64,000 nt of DNA from Diospyros lotus (taxonomy: Eukaryota > Streptophyta > Magnoliopsida > Ericales > Ebenaceae). A program made the translations under genes and the position numbers. The stretch spans positions 482,622-546,621 of the forward strand of contig NC_068342.1 of assembly GCF_014633365.1 (NCBI RefSeq), given 5' to 3'. Positions 35,723-47,079 of this stretch are shown here, piece by piece (position 1 is the first letter of the stretch; every line of letters starts with the position of its first letter). Under the pieces are notes generated by a model that made no database searches, was not told the DNA's origin, and saw nothing but the letters and a program-made list of their open reading frames with translations.

Positions 35723-36237
35723 AAATGCAATTGGTCTAGGCTCTAGCGTATTCTCTCTGTCTGTCAGTTTTTTTTTAATTTTTATTCTTAAATAATGGTC
35801 CATCACGGATATCTTCGTTGCTATGCTTCACAATACTAGCAAAAGAGATAAATTTAGGAATTGCAAAAATCAGGGTTCGAACACTAGCACCTTATAGGTG
35901 AGGACAACAAATCTTTTTTCATGTTTGCCCTGATCACTGAATTAGTTGGCATCTGCATTGATTCAGCTTTGCACAGCCGTAAATATCACAAAATCTGTCA
36001 TGGTGCTTTAATTATGTTTTACCCCATTTGAACGTGCAAAAATCATACATAGAAAACCTCAGATATGCCTAGTAAACAGCATAATAAATTACTGGAATAA
36101 TCAATACTTAACAACAGGGTACACTCTTTAACAAACCCTACACACATCCAATATATGTATTATTATAGATTGAGTTGCTTAACGTGAAGATACTAGGTGG
36201 AAGTACAAAGACAAGAGGAGGTGAAACAAAAAATCAA
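35723..36237. other. 3' side of the epoxide hydrolase gene
   Basis: AT-rich DNA that should hold the 3' UTR of the minus-strand epoxide hydrolase. No other feature is seen. Confidence 0.5.
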
Positions 36238-37380
36238 TCAGAACTTATTGATAAAGCTATAAACGAGTTTGTTGACTTGGTCAGGTCTCTCCTGGTTGAG
36301 GAAGTGGCCGACTCCTTCCAAGACAACCGTGTCCTCCAGCAGCGGCACATCCCTCTTCAACCCCCCACTGTGAACGTACTCCTTGATCCCAGGCGTGGTG
36401 TAAGTCATGTCTAGGTCCCCCACAATAAATTTCACTGGCACTTTCACTTGCATGCCCGTCCATGGCGCTGTCAGCTCCCAGTTTCTGCCCCCACCAAACA
36501 ATCAAAATCTTCATTAATAACAATTACCATATATATATATATATAAAAGTGTGATCGTATTGAATTACAGATCCAAGACACGGTAATAGTTGAGCCCTCC
36601 GGTGAAGCCCTTTTGGTCAAATTTGGAGGTGTAGTATTTAAGATCTTCGTCCTGAAACCAAGAGGGGAGCTGGAGCTGGAGCTGGAGCTGGGGCTGCAGC
36701 TGCAACGCAGCGTCAGCAGAGATGCCAAATGGGTTATCTTTGGGGAGACGAGGGGGGCCTGGCCTCCGATCAGTTAGAATTTTCCTGAGTACTTCGGCAG
36801 TGCCATATCTTGCAATCTCTGCTTCCATCTCTCCTGGTTCCTGCTTGCATGGCATGGGGCACCATCACGGTCGGTCTATAAAGCACTTGAAATCCAAAAT
36901 GAATTATATACATACCTGAAATCTGCACATGTAGTATTCATCTCCGAAGAAAGCTCGCATGGTCTCGACGGGCTTCATCTTGGGATGCCTCGGGCGGAAC
37001 GGCACGGCGAGGCTGACGAAGGCCTTCACCTTGTCCGGCCGGAACAAGCAGAGGTACCAGCCGATCATGGCGCCCCAGTCGTGTCCCACGACGAACGCCT
37101 CGCTGGCTTCAAGGGAGTCGATGAGTGCCACGAGGTCGCCCACGGCGTGGAAGCAGGTGTAGGCGGAAGGGGAAGCCGGAGCGTCGGAGTCTCCGTAGCC
37201 GCGGAGGTCAGGGGCGACTGCGCGGTAGCCGAGGGCTGCGAAGGCCAGGATCTGGTGGCGCCAGGTGTACCAGATCTCCGGGAAGCCGTGGAGGAAGAGC
37301 AGGAGGGGGCCTTGCCCTTTCTCCGCGACGTGCATGTTGATGCCGTTGACTGTCACCGTCCTGTGCTCAATCCCCTCCAT
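36238..37380 (-). CDS. Soluble epoxide hydrolase (alpha/beta hydrolase)
   Basis: Opens epoxides to vicinal diols. Plant members act on fatty-acid epoxides in cutin and defence lipid metabolism, mostly in cytosol or peroxisome. Three exons on the minus strand: 37380-36916, 36840-36569 and 36484-36238, 984 nt and 327 residues, with frame intact. The oxyanion motif HGFPE is at 31-35. The nucleophile is Asp101 in GHDWGA, the charge relay is Asp271 (GDLDMTY) and His306 (GVGHFLNQE), and a lid Tyr lies in NYYR near 240. All catalytic residues are present. Length and order match plant soluble epoxide hydrolases of about 310-320 residues. The odd part is residues 201-213, where a CTGGAG-type repeat encodes alternating Leu and Gln in the cap region. 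A MITE lies about 220 bp upstream of the start. Confidence 0.94.
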
Positions 37381-37601
37381 CTCTTTCTCTCTCTCTCTCT
37401 CTCTGTCTGTAAGATGGTTGCTATCTTCTTTCTTTCTTTCTTTCTTTCTTTCTTTGTTAGCGGAGTAATAGTAGTAGGAGGGTATTAACTTCCTTACATT
37501 GGTCGTGGAGTAATTGTAATGTCAGGGCTTCATAGATGGGAATGGAGGGAGGGTCGGTGGGTGGGTGCAGTGGCCAGTAATTGTGCATATATTCAGACTT
37601 A

Positions 37602-38148
37602 GGCCGACTCCAATAGCCCCTTCCTGTATCGCTCCTCCTTATAATATAAATAATTTATTTCTTATTTAGTTGTACCAGCAACAATCTCTTTTTTTTTTGT
37701 TTGTGTGTCTCTTTTTTATTTATTTATTAATAAATTTTATAAATAATAAATTAGATACACACGTACACAAAATAATAAATATTTTTTTTTAAAAAAAATC
37801 ACAAATCATTTATTTGTTCTATGTGTTCTCGTCGTAATCGATTATAGAGTTGCTGCATTTTCCGTTGGTCGCCGCAATCATCAAATCTAGCAATTGATTT
37901 GTCTTTCGTCGCGTTTGTATCTCTCTTCTTTGGCGATGTAGTCATTTCCTAACATTAATGGCCAATGAAAAAAGAGAACGAGAGACAGATATTCTTGAAG
38001 AAATCAATCGTCATATTTGACAACAAGCCAAATGAATTTTACTATAAATTTAGCAAATTAATTTGACGATGGCAAAGGCTATTAGAATTGGGATTTGTTC
38101 TTCAAATTTGGATTTAGGGATGAATTTAGCAACCTGTTGGACTCAGCC
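37602..38148. mobile_element. PIF/Harbinger-like MITE upstream of the epoxide hydrolase
   Basis: 547 bp. The left end ggccgactccaatag and the right end (reversed ggctgagtccaacag) are terminal inverted repeats with three mismatches in 15. Both edges carry TTA (37599-37601 and 38149-38151), the usual 3-bp duplication of this superfamily. It encodes no protein. It would occupy the proximal promoter of the epoxide hydrolase. Confidence 0.7.
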
Positions 38149-39494
38149 TTAGCCACCCTAAATGTTGTTACTGTGCTTACACCACTTACCTTTTTGAGCA
38201 AAATCATGATTTAACATCACCTTCTTAGCCATCATGATTAAGAGGCTGTTCTGCTTACTTTATTTTTTTTTTAAGAGCTTATCACTTTTCTACTTATAAA
38301 TTATATAAAATTTAAAAATTATGTAACGTTTAAATGTGTTTAAATAAATATATTTTAAATTATCATTTATATAGTAATATATTTGATTTAAAAAAATTAA
38401 TAAATTATCATAACTTAACAAAAGATTAAAATGGACATATTAATAAATAATATAAATAAATTTATAAAAATATTAATTTTTAATAAAACTAAATTATAAA
38501 TTAATGTTTAACTGATATATTATATGTTGATAAATTATATATAATTATTTAAAAATATATTAATATAATACTTTATATTTAATTTATAAAAATATTAAAT
38601 ATATAAATATATATATATGTGTGTGTGTGTGTGATATAGAGAAGGGCAAGGCGATGGAGGAAACAGTTGCGATGTAAGCTACAATGGAGGCAAAGACGGA
38701 GGTGGAGATGAAGGCAACGAGAGGCGACGACAATTGTGACGGAGATGAAGCGGACGATAATGGTAATGGAGGCAACGATGACGAAGGAAGTTGGAGGCGA
38801 CAATGAATGAATGAGGAGATGGAAGAGACGAGGAGCAGGAGGTGAGACAATTAATTCCGTATTTCCAACGTTTTTCAGCTTTCTAATTATGGATGCTTGG
38901 TCAGCCCAAATCCAGTGTGTAGGGTAGGGTTGGGTTGGGTTGACACCGCGTAGCTGTGCTCATTAATGAATAGTACATGGACGACTCTCTCTCTCTCTCT
39001 CTCTCTCTGTCACGTCCCTTGACCCAGATAGATAGATCTACTCCTAACCGTCGTCATCTTTCTCTGCCCCATGGGCCATGGTACAGCTTCTCCTAACAAT
39101 TTGTCAGCCATAGCCATATATATATATATATACAGAACAGCCAGCCATACAGACCACCGCGTGGACTTGCTGCTCTTCTGTTCTGTTCATCGATCTGTTG
39201 CGGTTAATGGTTTGGTTGGGAGTTCACTTGGCCTTGGCAATGAGACCGGCGGCAGGTGGTCATGGTCATGCATCGTTTCGTTTATATATATATATATATA
39301 TATATATATGATCAGTAATATTGTTCTGTTCGTGATCTCCATTCATTGGTTAGTTAAGGTTAATTTTCAAATGGACTTCTCACAATTAAGTTACTGCTCA
39401 ACATTTAAAAAATAAGTAATTGGCCAAATTAATAATCGAGAATATGGGCATACCAACCTGTATATATACTTTCTTGAGAAATTAACATTTATAT
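38149..39494. other. Repeat-rich intergenic DNA
   Basis: AT-rich, with TA, TG and CT microsatellites (near 38610, 38985 and 39280). A GAN-rich stretch (38640-38840) opens low-complexity frames on both strands. No gene is supported. Confidence 0.5.
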
Positions 39495-40030
39495 GACAAA
39501 ATATATATTTTAATTTTTGTATTTATATATTTTTTATTTAGATACTTAAACTTTTTATTATTTTAATTAAAATCTCTAAGTATGTAATTTCGAGTCAATT
39601 ACACACTTCGACAAATTTATTAAAAACAATGAACGACTAAATACATATTTTAGCTCTTGTACTTGTACATTTTTTTATTTAAACACTCAAACTTTTTATT
39701 ATTTCAGTTACACCTATGAATTATGTAATTTCAAGTTAATTACACACCTCAACAAGTTTGTTGAGAATAATGAATTTAGAGATGTAATTGAAATAACAAA
39801 AGTTTCGAGTCTCTAAATAAAAAAAAAATGTGCAAGTATAGATATTAAAAATATGTATTTTGTCAGCAATGAATTTAAGTATAGTTTAGGAGTGTAATTG
39901 AAATAACAAAAAGTTCATGAGTGTAATTAACTCGAAATTATATAGCTCTAAGATATAATTAAAATAATAATAAAATTAAATGTCTAAATAAAAAATATGC
40001 AAGTTTAAAAATTAAAATATGTATTTTACC
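39495..40030. mobile_element. Fold-back MITE with 10-bp target duplication
   Basis: The two halves are reverse complements almost to the centre. The left end gacaaaatatatattttaat and the right end (reversed ggtaaaatacatattttaat) match at most positions. Both sides are flanked by acatttatat (39485-39494 and 40031-40040), a perfect 10-bp duplication close to the 9-11 bp of Mutator-like elements. Each arm has an internal duplication (blocks with attaca/cttttattatt). No coding capacity. Confidence 0.78.
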
Positions 40031-40040
40031 ACATTTATAT

Positions 40041-40694
40041 AGTTCTATCTAGAATAATAATATCAAAAATCAAATCAAACACGTCACACTTTCTAATAAA
40101 AATTATTTTGTGTAATAGAATTAATAATATATATGTATATATAATTCAAAAAAATATTTATCCACCACAGCTAGCGACCATCTGGCTGAGTCACAATTGG
40201 TAGTACTGGAAAGGTAGTAGATGGAGTGTGATTTTGTGCACCAACTTTTTGTCGATTTTGTGAAGTCTCCATCCTCTTTATCTTTTGTCCTCTCTCTTCT
40301 TTTCTTTTTTTCTCTAACAACCCTCTTGCCATCTCGTTTCACCTCATTGTTTTTCGCATGTCGATCATCGTTGCATTCTCGTCGACTATTACAGAGAGAG
40401 ATGATGCAATGACGATCAATGAGGATGCAACAACGAAGAGACGAGACAACGAAGATGTAATAGCAAAGTAAAGTGCCAATGAGAGAAAGGCAACAAAAGA
40501 AAATGAATAAGAGAGAGAGAGAAACGGATAAGTATTTTAAGAAGCGGAACCTTTCAAAAATAACTTTTTTTTCTCTCTCATTGAAGAGAAACGGGTAAGT
40601 ATTTAGTCCCATTAAACGAAGTTGTACAAAATTGCACTCGTCAGATGATTCAGTAGAGCAAGGGCTCTAGTCTAGTCTAGTGTAGGAGAGAATA
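40041..40694. other. Intergenic, low complexity
   Basis: Contains GA/CT-rich DNA around 40280-40520 that opens artefactual frames on both strands. No gene supported. Confidence 0.5.
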
Positions 40695-41165
40695 GGGGTG
40701 TTCGCGGTGTGGTTTGGCCGGTCTGAATCATTTTCAACACGCCAAATCGCTAGTGCGGTTTTTCAACTAAACTAGACTGCGGTCTGATTTGGTGCAGTTT
40801 ACCGCGGTTTGAAATGCTACTTAAAATCACTAAAAAATATATTTAAAAATGATAAATAAAGATACAAATATTGATAAATAAAGATAATTACATGTAAATA
40901 AATAGGAACAAAAAATAAAGACAAAATAGTGTAAAAAATAAATAGGATGGGACTGCCAATTATTAGATTTTTATAATAATAATTTTTTTATAATTTTTTT
41001 TATTATTTTCTTGGACAATTCGGTTTAAAACGGAACCGTCAACTGTCCAAACCGCAAACTGCACGGTTTGGATAGAATTCAAACTATTTTCGACCATAAA
41101 AAAAAAATCGATCGATTCGATTTGATTCGGTTTGATTTGGCCAATTTTTACAATACACTGATTTT
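40695..41165. mobile_element. hAT-like MITE remnant
   Basis: Starts ggggtgttcgcggtgtgg, a terminus typical of plant hAT MITEs with GGTTTGG/GCGGTTT subterminal repeats, several of which follow (about 40705-40815). The right part has the inverted versions (ccaaaccgcaaact, cggtttg) but no clean matching end or duplication, so it is degraded. Confidence 0.45.
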
Positions 41166-44100
41166 TTTTGAACATGGTTAGGAGAGAATGACACCATGCA
41201 TCACGTCACCGGCGATTCATTAAACATGTCACCGTTAAATTAATAAGGTGATCATATATGTATCAATATTGCATTGCATTCCAGCCAAAGGCTTATTATT
41301 TAATTATTATTATTAAGAGTTCAATGCGGAGGAGGAGGAGGAGTAGGTCTTTGTTGGGTGGGCATCATAAAGGCAGGCTCTGCTCTGCTCTGCCCTGTCA
41401 TCATCGCATCCACACGGCGGTGCCGTTGCCGGCCATTCATGTGATCATCACTGATCCCCATTTCCCAATTTCACAGAGCGAAGCAGTTCATCATGCCTAT
41501 GCCTATGCCTATGCCTATCTATCTTCTCTCTTTAAATAATAAATTTAATAATAACTCTTTCTTCAATTTAGTTCTACATACATACATACATACTTCTTGT
41601 TATGCTACACGAAAACCTTTCGTGAACGTTATTTTCTAAACGTTTTTATTTTTTGAACAAAAAAAAATTATTTGGTAATACTCACAAAAATTTAGAAATG
41701 CATTTTCAATTTGAAAATACATTTCCATCTATGAAGAGATTAGAGACAAAATTTTTAAAAAATTGTATTATGAAATTTATGTTTATTTTTAGATTAAATA
41801 TTTATTTTTTATTTATGCATTTTTCCTATTTTTTTAAATATTATTTTTATTTTTTTTATATTATATCAATTTTCCATTTGCGTGGAGCCGAGATACTTAA
41901 AATATTTAGTTCATGCCTATACTCTTCTTGATCTTGGCCGCCTCAAACCGTAGTTGGACTTGACACGAGCCAAGCCTAGTAGGGCCTCCGCGTAACTGGG
42001 CCAACCTCCAAGCTATTGGGCTTGGGCGTAGCCCAAATGATATTGTTACGCCATACCAAGTTACTGTAGTTTCAAAACAAATTATGAAGCTAAGAAAATA
42101 ACAACAAAAATACTACCTGCAGGATCAATGCCTAAAAAGAAAATATGAACGAATTCTCGGATAAATAACATAAATGATCTTTTAAAAAAATTGATGATAA
42201 TTATAAAATTATATACTAAATTATTAAGTGATCTTTTCATTGCAAATTAAAATTTAATAATCTTTTTGTAACTTAATGAAAAATTCAGCTTTTTTGTAAC
42301 TTTCAACGAATCCACTGTCAGCAAGAAGGAAGCAAAATATGTAAGTCGAGACTGCAAGAATTCACTAATGGGTCCTAGGTATTTATCTGAGGTTTTTCTC
42401 CTACTAAACGAGGCTCCTGGTCGAACACTTCATCCACATAAAGAAAGGAGATAGATCAACTCAACTGGGCTTTTCCCCTAGAGACACCCAGAATAAGGGT
42501 TCATCCTTGTCATAGAAATTTCAGTTCAAAGCCCATGCTCTAAGCCACCACATGAAGGTGCTTGCTTGGCGTGTTCATATCAATGATCTTAGTTGCCCTT
42601 CTGTGCTGACCATAAAGAAGCAATTGACCTGCTACTCAGGCTTGTTGGGTTGCTAATTGGGGGGAGCAAAATTGACAATTGGCCGGTTCTTCTATCATTC
42701 TCTAGGCACAGCACCCTATCTTATCTCCTCTCTCAAATCCCATTATCTTCTTTACAAAGTACACAAGCTCGAGCACCTAGTCTGTGGCTCAAGAGGAATT
42801 GCATTTCATCGATGCACTTTATACAATATTAAAATGCTTGGAGGCAGGTATCGTAGCCAGTCAACAAGGATCCATCTAGAACCAAACAACCAAACAGAGA
42901 CAGAAGGCTCAGAAATGTAATCCGATAACATTGAAGCACAACTCCATTCCATGTATTGAGAGAAAAAGGAGAAGGCTCAAGCAGATCGGACCTTTGCAAA
43001 CATTCTTGCTATACGCACAGATAAAATCCTGGGAATCACAATCAATCAAATTCCCAAGAAGAACTTTGTGCGATAAAAGATCAAATGCCTCTCGAATGGC
43101 AGCACCAAGCAATTCATCGTACAATCAATACTTATCCCAAGCATATAAAACAACACAAAGAAGGGGGAAGAGAGAGAGAGAGGAGTGGCGGCCAACGAGC
43201 CATCCAAACCCTAGAAACGTCAATGATAAACTCCTCCATCCGCATCTGATCAGAGGGGTATATATATATATACGCGCAATAGGGTTGTGGTCCGACCTTA
43301 AAAGACCATAAAGCCCTCCACTTCCTTCCTCTGTCCTTTGCCTACACGGTAGGCTTAATCGTCATTCCACAATTTCAAATGCCTGCCAGCCAGATGTTTG
43401 TTAATTTCTAAACTTTGAGTATCATATTGTTACAAACCCTGATCCTGGAAGATCAAGCACTTATGCTAATCCAACCTCTGGATCAGTGCCAATAGTTGAT
43501 GATACCTGTAAGCCTAATACCAAAACCAGTGGCAGCGACAATTGACAAAAATAACAGTTACTGAAGCTATGGTAATCCCTCCGGATCATCTATTGATACC
43601 CTTCGTCATATTTACCCAGATGATAACTCCCCTCCTCATTCAAATGTTATCAATAAGATATCAAGTCTTTATTCTACTGTATAAAATCTCCATTAAATCA
43701 TTATCAAGGGGGAATGGTAATTTCTGTGTGTTTATGGTATCTGTGGTATCAGATTATGGTAATGAAAGTAGAAACATCTCAGATATGTTTAATCAAATAA
43801 TTAGATGGTTCTATTTCTTGGTTCTTTCTCACTTGTATGAAACAAATGTCTAAAGGATAAAAACCTTTTTGTTGTATTTAAGGCCAGAAGAAAATCAAAG
43901 GGAAGGTTATGATCAGCCAGCCAAGAACTTAATCTGAAGTAAGCTTGTGGAAGCTCGACGCAAAACTGATAATGGTCCATATGCAGATATATTATTTTGG
44001 AGAAGGAACTAAGAGAAGAAGCATCTTCCACAAGAAGATTATTACCAGTAGGATTTCAAGCCAAGAAGGAAGCATCTTGTCCATCAAGATCTAGGCAGTT

Positions 44101-44179
44101 CTGAGTAATGAATGATCTTCTTCCAGTTAAGAGTTTAATCATGATCTGGGGTTCTGTGTTGATTTCTACTATCTGGGAA
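41166..44179. other. Intergenic, 3' side of the PPR gene
   Basis: No gene is supported. Noted items are a CCTATG hexamer run near 41495-41518, AT-rich DNA at 41620-41910, and on the minus strand a TATA run (43259-43272) followed by a telo-box (43207-43214, aaaccctag on the plus strand) with no clear ORF behind it. Parts near 42.3-42.8 and 43.5-43.8 kb look like old retroelement pieces, but I cannot assign them. Confidence 0.4.
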
Positions 44180-46203
44180 CTACCAAAAATCCCGGCAGGA
44201 ACAAGTTCCATTTTGGAAATGATGATATCTCACGCGGTCTCGGACGATTATCTTCCGGTTGTAAATCTTGGAAATGAGCTTGGTGGCAGAATGGCAGTCA
44301 TCGCAAACTCTAAGGTTTTTGGTAATCCGGATGGTTGTTCCTGGTGCTGTCTTAAGAAGCCCCAAAGCAATTGCAATCTTCTCACTGTGATACCCAAGTG
44401 CAGTTTCCTTCTCCTCTTCATCTATATCAAACAAAACCTGGCAAGTATTTGGTTTATACCCTTCCAGCTGCATCCGCTCAATGACTCTTTCCAACATCAA
44501 GTAGATTTCCTTCATCTCAGGGTGTGATGACCCCTCTCCCATTTTGAACTCATGAACTGTTCCATTCAGATCAATCATGCTTCTTCCAGTACTAGTTTTG
44601 ACCCCTCTTTCTTTCATTAGTTTTCTCACCTTTTCAGCATCTTCCCACCTCCCCGCCTTGGCATAGATGTTCGATAACAAAGCATACCGGCCACTGTTTC
44701 TTGGCTCCAACTCGAGCAAGATCCTCCCCACTCTCTCAGCCAGCTCTACATTTCCATGTTTCCTGCAGGCACCCAAAAGCGCTCCCCACACAGCTGCATT
44801 GGCTTCTACCTGGCATACAATTTATCAGTTCCTCTGCTTCAGCCAAGAGCCCTGCCCTTCCTAGGAGGTCAACTACACAACCATAGTGCTCTATTGTAGG
44901 CTCAACTCCAAAAACTTCCTCCATGCAATCCAAAAGGTTTAGCCCTTCATCAATTAATCCAGCATGAGCGCAAGCATTCAGAATACCCACAAAAGTGATA
45001 CCATCGGACCTCATCTTCTCCCTCTGCATCTTGAAGAAAAGCTCAATTGCATCCTCTGCACGGCCATGTATGGCAAGGCCGCCAATCATGGCATTCCAAG
45101 AGAAGACTTCTTTATGTTTCATTGTCTCGAAAACCTCCCATGCCAAGTCAATTCGCCCGCATTGTGCGTACATATCAACAAAGGAAGTCCCCAACACAGC
45201 ATCCAGTGGAATTGAATTCCTCTCTATGTAAGAATGTATCCATCTGCCTTGATCAAGAGCCCCTAAATTGGCACATGCTGCCAGCACACTTGATAGAACA
45301 TATTTTCTTGGCCTAATTCTCTCCCTTAGCATTTCTTGAAAAACTTCCAAGGCTTCCTTGAAATGCCCCCCTTTGTTGTAACCATCAATAATTGCACTCC
45401 AAGAGATCTCATCCCTTTCAGGCATTTTATCAAACATCTCTCTTGCCTCTTTAATCATCCCACATCTAGCAAACCCGCTGATCATCGCATTCCAGGTCCC
45501 AACATTCTTCTGTGTCATCTTCCCAAACAACAATCTCGATGCTTCTACATTTCCACATCTCATATACCCATCTATCATAGCGTTCCAACATACAACATCT
45601 GATTCATCGCCATCATCAAGCATGTTCTTAGCCTCCACAAGCCGCCCAAACGACCCATACATCTGAATTCCTGCACTTTTTATATGCCTATCTCCTCTCA
45701 CCCCATGTTTCACCGACTGGGCATGGATTTGCACCCCTTCTTCAACAGCCTGCAGCGTGGTGCAAGCCTTGAACAATGGAGGATATGTGAACTTATTAGG
45801 CTTAGCCTCTTCAACCACCATTCGGTAGTAAAAGGATACGACTTTACATGGCTGATTATTATCCAGAAATCCCTTGATCATTGAATTCCAAACAAAAACA
45901 TTCGGCTTCCACACGTGATCAAAAACTTGTACTGAAGTGTCCAGGCTGCCAAAATGAGGATTTGCATAGTTTTTCACTAAGGTTCCTGCTATGTAATGGT
46001 CATGAAAATGGCCAGTCTTCAGTACTAGAGCATGGACTTGCTTGAGATGTTGCAGAGAAGTGGCGCATTTAGTGTTCAAGAGGTTTAGGATTGTTTTCTG
46101 GGTGAAGTTAGAGGTGGTCGAGCCTCTGATTCTCTGGTGTGAGATGAAAAGACAGCTCGGCGGTGGCGGTGGCGGTGGCGGTGGCGGATGAGGCTGTGCT
46201 CAT
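44180..46203 (-). CDS. PPR protein with DYW editing domain, two frameshifts
   Basis: PLS-class pentatricopeptide-repeat protein of the kind that picks cytidines for C-to-U editing in chloroplast or mitochondrial RNA. The main frame (46079-44812) carries PPR units such as NVFVWNSMIKGFLDNN, VVCWNAMIDGYMRCGNVEAS and FSWNAMIGGLAIHGRAEDAI. The last frame (44791-44180) has the E motifs and the DYW deaminase: zinc ligands in YHSEKIAIALG and CDDCH, and a C-terminus CSCRDFW in place of the usual DYW. The two frames are joined by one extra base near 44808-44812: one frame ends INCMP, the other resumes VEANAAVWGALLGACRKHG. At the N-terminus the only upstream ATG (46203, MSTASSATATATATAELSFH) is also one base out, and the shift must lie near 46100-46140. 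About 670 residues if intact. It is either a recent pseudogene or carries two base-call errors. Confidence 0.85.
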
Positions 46204-47079
46204 CTCTCTTATCTGCCACTCTGCTTTGAGTGATGCACATGATATAGGACCGTATCCACGTGTCTTTGCTACCCTTTCTAATGAGTTAGAATATATTATA
46301 GTGAATTAGAGTAGTTATAAAGATGAAAATTTGTTCAGTAAATTATAATTATCATGAATAATGGGGCAAGCGTTGGTATCAAGTAGACAGTTTTTATGGG
46401 GGGTGGGCCTCTCAAAAGGTAACGGAGGTGTGCAAAAGTTTGCTCGGACCGGACAGAGATTAGCCCTCGAGTGCAACAAGAAGATGAAAATAACGTTAAA
46501 AAATATAAAAATGTAACTTATTTTATTTTTTATTACAGTAGAAAGTTAAAAAGATAAAAAAAAAAAAAAAAACATCACTGAAGATTCAATATTCAAGGAG
46601 GTCAAAATAACTGAAAATTAATGAAATAAAAAAGGGGAGTTACTAAGAGAAACAATGCAGAGTTAAATGTCCACCGTCCAGGGAAGATTTGTTCTAAGCC
46701 ACGACTGAGAATTTCAAACAATGGTTGATGATTTCACGCACTATTAGAATGCATATGAAAAGAACAAAATTTAAACTTTTTTAAGGAGAAGGGTTCCACA
46801 TCACCATGCATTAGTTAGAACACTATTTTGAGTCCATTCTGCCCAAACCATAAGCACAAACACCTTGCACAGAGGCATGCAGATCTCAAGTATTATATAA
46901 TACAGTTAAACTGTACAAAAACTCAGGGAAGGGTAGCTATGCAGAAGAAAAGAAAGAAAGAAACTGCTAAGGTATGCAACATACCTTGCAGGGACACCCA
47001 GTAGGTAGGTACTACTCCCTGGCTCTATGCACTTCACAAAACAAAACCTGTTTCGGGAAACTCTGGATGTGCGATCCTT
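46204..47079. other. Between the PPR and ARID-HMG genes
   Basis: Should hold the PPR promoter and the 3' UTR of the ARID-HMG gene, both on the minus strand. An A-rich run lies near 46556-46573. No other feature is seen. Confidence 0.55.

Noticed and set aside
36985..37488. 167-codon plus-strand frame opposite the epoxide hydrolase
   Set aside because: Shadow frame. The minus strand encodes a clear alpha/beta hydrolase with catalytic residues.
38579..38850. Ser/Leu-rich minus-strand frames
   Set aside because: They come from a GAN-rich low-complexity stretch and a TA/TG microsatellite.
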